Made by a program: the position numbers and the translations under genes. Below, in pieces: positions 27,033 to 29,319 of a stretch of DNA of 29,319 nucleotides. The stretch's first letter is position 1. Each line of letters opens with the position of its first letter. This DNA is from a virus, in IMG/VR virus record IMGVR_UViG_3300042505_000620, positions 1-29,319 of that record; one strand, 5' to 3'. Below the pieces are notes generated by a model. It was given only the letters and a program-made list of their open reading frames with translations. It was not told the origin of the DNA and made no database searches.

Positions 27033-28121
27033 ATGGCTGAAATAGGACCAGATTACCGAGGTGGGTATTACGGTGAACAGATTGAATCGTCAGGTGGTGG
27101 GTGGGACCCAGCATCCGATAATAAAAATAGCGGCCCGTTAGCTAAACTTTATAATTCCGATATTTACGACTTCAATAATAGATTTTATCCCAGAAATCTA
27201 GGTTCCGAAGCTCGTGGCCATTATATTAATTTTTATGTTAATGTGGCTCAAGGTTCTATGTATAAAGAACAAGGTAGATATACTTTAGTTACAACTAAAG
27301 ATGGTCAAACATTCAATGGAAAAACAGCATATAACCAGTCAAAAGGTAATACAGCTTCAAATATTAATTTAAAAAATGTTGTAAATTCAGTAGGTGCACC
27401 TTTAGGATTAAATGTCACGAATGATATCACATTAGCAAGAAAAACTAAACGAATTACACAAGCTATTGCTTTGTATATGCCAGATACGATGAATATACAA
27501 TACGGCGCTCAATGGGATTCTGCCAGTTTAACTGACGCCGGTGGTAAAGCTTTGTTCATGGGCCAAATTGGTAAATCATTGTATGACAATGCTGAAGGTT
27601 TCAATACCAAAACATTAAAAAATATAGCTAGTGACCCATCAACATATGGGGCCGCACTAGAAGCGTTGGGTACGACAATGGGTGGAGGTGATACGACATC
27701 GTTCTTATTGGCGGCCACAGGACAAGCATTAAATCCACAACTTGAAGTATTATTCAAAGGTGTGGACATGAGAACCTTTCAATTTGATTTCTTGTTTGCT
27801 CCGTTCGATGAATCTGAAGCTAAAAATGTTTTAGAAATTGTCAAAACATTTAAATTCCATATGGCACCAGAAATAAACAAAGGTTTGATGGGACGTTATT
27901 TTACACCACCATCTGAGTTTGATATTGATTTCCTATTCAACGGCCAAATCAATCCAAATGTACACCAAGTTGGTACTTGTGTATTACAAAATGTCAATGT
28001 AGATTATGCACCCAACGGATGGTCAACGTTTGGTAACGGTATGCCAACGCATATTAGAATGACATTACAATTCATGGAAACCGAAATTGTTACAAAACAA
28101 AGAGTGGATGAGGGGTATTAA
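27033..28121 (+). CDS. 48: gp48-like baseplate tail-tube cap
   Basis: The 362-residue length nearly equals T4 gp48 (364). Features are a Gly-rich N-terminus, R-G-H-Y-I-N-F-Y-V-N-V, I-A-L-Y-M-P-D-T-M-N-I-Q-Y then an Ala-rich helical insert, and N-P-Q-L-E-V-L-F-K-G-V-D-M-R-T-F-Q-F-D-F with K-T-F-K-F-H-M-A-P-E. The last block is the tube-cap family signature. gp48 with gp54 starts polymerisation of the tail tube on the baseplate. AAGGCG at 27021-27026 is a modest ribosome site. It is divergent from gene 4. Confidence 0.82.
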   Translation: MAEIGPDYRGGYYGEQIESSGGGWDPASDNKNSGPLAKLYNSDIYDFNNRFYPRNLGSEARGHYINFYVNVAQGSMYKEQGRYTLVTTKDGQTFNGKTAYNQSKGNTASNINLKNVVNSVGAPLGLNVTNDITLARKTKRITQAIALYMPDTMNIQYGAQWDSASLTDAGGKALFMGQIGKSLYDNAEGFNTKTLKNIASDPSTYGAALEALGTTMGGGDTTSFLLAATGQALNPQLEVLFKGVDMRTFQFDFLFAPFDESEAKNVLEIVKTFKFHMAPEINKGLMGRYFTPPSEFDIDFLFNGQINPNVHQVGTCVLQNVNVDYAPNGWSTFGNGMPTHIRMTLQFMETEIVTKQRVDEGY

Positions 28122-28726
28122 TGCCTAGATATTTCAATAAATTTCCAAAATTATTATACACTAAAGACAATAACACTTCTTTAGTTACTAATCTTTTAAT
28201 TCGTGTTGACACAATCAAAGAGAGATTGAACAACATGGCGTTATTTTACACATATGATATTCGAGAAGGTGAAACTCCTGAAATGATAGCGTCAAAATAT
28301 TACAATGATGCTGAATTGCACTGGGTGGTTTTAATGTTTAATGATATGTATGACCCGTTCTATGACTGGCCAATGCATTATCAACAATTCCAATCGTATA
28401 TTATAAACAAATATGGTGATGTAGCCGCGGCAATGGCCACAAATCATCATTATGAAAAAATAGTATCTACAATTGACGGTTATTCAGGTGAAACTACAAA
28501 AAATACATACAATATCGACTTAGCTTCATATACTGCAACTATTGCTGGAACAATCACTAAAACTTTTCCAAATGGCCAAACGGTAACTGTAACAACATCT
28601 AAACGAGCTGTTGATGCTTACCTGTATGAGGATGAATTGAATGAATCTAAACGAACAATTAAATTAATCAAAAACGAGTTGATACCTGATATTAAAAAAC
28701 AATTTGATTATCTAATGAGTGTATAA
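28121..28726 (+). CDS. 53: gp53-like baseplate wedge protein
   Basis: The 201-residue protein matches T4 gp53 (196) in order: a Phe/Tyr-rich N-terminus, Y-T-Y-D-I-R-E-G-E-T-P-E-M-I-A-S then Y-Y-N-D-A-E-L-H-W-V-V-L-M-F-N-D-M-Y-D-P (the LysM-like segment), and a C-terminal helix (K-R-T-I-K-L-I-K-N-E-L-I-P-D-I). T4 has W-V-L-L-M-C-N-D-N-Y-D-P at the same place. gp53 staples neighbouring wedges when the baseplate assembles. The start overlaps the gp48 stop (TAATG), and its own stop overlaps the next gene the same way. Confidence 0.88.
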   Translation: MPRYFNKFPKLLYTKDNNTSLVTNLLIRVDTIKERLNNMALFYTYDIREGETPEMIASKYYNDAELHWVVLMFNDMYDPFYDWPMHYQQFQSYIINKYGDVAAAMATNHHYEKIVSTIDGYSGETTKNTYNIDLASYTATIAGTITKTFPNGQTVTVTTSKRAVDAYLYEDELNESKRTIKLIKNELIPDIKKQFDYLMSV

Positions 28727-29319
28727 TGGCAGATAGTATAAATCAAATAGGATTAGGTTATCCGCAAGATTTTGCATTGGAATCATGCGTAATAATAACA
28801 GCTCTAGGACAACCAACAGATTTCAGTAAAATGGTTGTTGAAATAAACTATTTTGAAGATATTTACAGTCCAACAATCACCGGCAATTTAATACTGAATG
28901 ATTCCAGTGGTTTCTTAAACATGTTGGGGTTTTCTGGTAACGAATATTTAATGTTGTCATTTGGTAAACCAGGCCTAGACACCAGAAAAATTAGTAAAAC
29001 ATTTAGAATTTTTAGTGTTTCTAATCGAGGCATGGTCAAAGACCAAAATGAAAATTATATTTTGAATTTCTGTTCAGAAGAAACCGTATTATCTGAACAA
29101 TATAAAGTTAGCAAATCTTACAGAAATAAAAAAATATCAGAAATTATTAAAGACATTTTATTCAATCAATTATCAGTAAAAACGGGTAAATTCGAAGATA
29201 ACAATATTGAAGAAACACGTGGAACAAGAGATATCATAATTCCCAATTTGAAGCCATTTGAAGCTATTAGTTGGTTGAGTACACAGGCTATTTCCAATTC
29301 ATCAAAAACAGAAGGTTCC
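28726..29319 (+). CDS. 27: gp27-like baseplate hub protein, 3' end outside the window
   Basis: At least 198 residues are open to the window edge. It has the gp27-type order: N-Y-F-E-D-I-Y-S-P-T-I-T-G-N-L-I-L-N-D, then S-G-N-E-Y-L-M-L-S-F-G, F-R-I-F-S-V-S-N-R-G, N-Y-I-L-N-F-C-S-E-E then S-K-S-Y-R-N-K-K-I-S-E-I-I-K-D-I. It ends in a beta-domain beginning K-P-F-E-A-I-S-W-L-S. Such proteins form the trimeric hub that carries the spike gp5. T4 gp27 is 391 residues, so about half is missing. gp27 versus a gp5-fused hub cannot be told from this part. Confidence 0.65.
   Translation, partial: MADSINQIGLGYPQDFALESCVIITALGQPTDFSKMVVEINYFEDIYSPTITGNLILNDSSGFLNMLGFSGNEYLMLSFGKPGLDTRKISKTFRIFSVSNRGMVKDQNENYILNFCSEETVLSEQYKVSKSYRNKKISEIIKDILFNQLSVKTGKFEDNNIEETRGTRDIIIPNLKPFEAISWLSTQAISNSSKTEGS

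Overview
The window is a piece of a T4-like myovirus genome (superfamily core genes 32, 59, 33-like, 4, 48, 53, 26, 51 and a 27-like hub gene). The accessory set (phoH, cobS-like AAA+ ATPase, 2OG-Fe(II) oxygenase-like gene, nucleotide-sugar dehydrogenase) recalls T4-like phages of marine and freshwater bacteria. The DNA is AT-rich. The host is very probably Gram-negative: the phage encodes a predicted outer-membrane beta-barrel, a periplasmic nuclease and an LpxH-like phosphatase. The tmRNA gene is circularly permuted, an arrangement known mainly from alphaproteobacteria, some betaproteobacteria and some cyanobacteria. This narrows the host without naming it.

Layout. Positions 1-1780 hold tightly overlapping small genes of unknown function. 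Positions 1781-3276 hold an AAA+ ATPase gene whose 3' end is interrupted by a GIY-YIG homing endonuclease element. The element appears to have brought its own substitute 3' end for the ATPase, and the displaced old 3' end is still readable downstream. Positions 3376-9635 hold a DUF262-HNH protein, conserved small phage proteins, a DEDDh exonuclease-like protein, a UDP-glucose dehydrogenase-like enzyme, tiny membrane proteins and an LpxH-like metallophosphatase. Positions 9711-14948 hold the cobS-like ATPase, a GT-D type glycosyltransferase, phoH and an oxygenase-like gene. Positions 14988-16684 hold a glycine-rich adhesin-like protein, a protein with a perfect 63-bp tandem duplication and a cupin pseudogene. 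Positions 16693-17883 hold a PD-(D/E)XK exonuclease with a second, convergent GIY-YIG endonuclease. Positions 17957-20297 hold the secreted nuclease, the permuted tmRNA (tag ANDSEYRMAA), the outer-membrane barrel and a SleB-type cell-wall hydrolase. Positions 20297-22291 hold the late-transcription and replication genes 33-like, 59 and 32. A bidirectional terminator separates these from a minus-strand morphogenesis block (4, 2-like, 54-like, 26, 51, tape measure). Genes 48, 53 and a hub gene diverge on the plus strand to the window end.

Control. Sigma70-like promoters (TTGACA, 16-18 bp, TATAAT-like) precede the ATPase gene, the DUF262 gene, the small membrane protein at 6050, the cobS-like gene and the tmRNA. 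Exact T4 late-promoter octamers (TATAAATA) precede both homing endonucleases and gene 32.

The strongest observations are four: the gene-end-replacing homing element at about 2438-3195; a probable -1 frameshift on eight T residues at the end of gene 26 that would fuse it to gene 51 just upstream of the tape-measure gene; a phage-borne permuted tmRNA with a long structured spacer; and a phage-encoded outer-membrane protein beside a secreted nuclease. All family assignments come from reading motifs by eye, without database searches.
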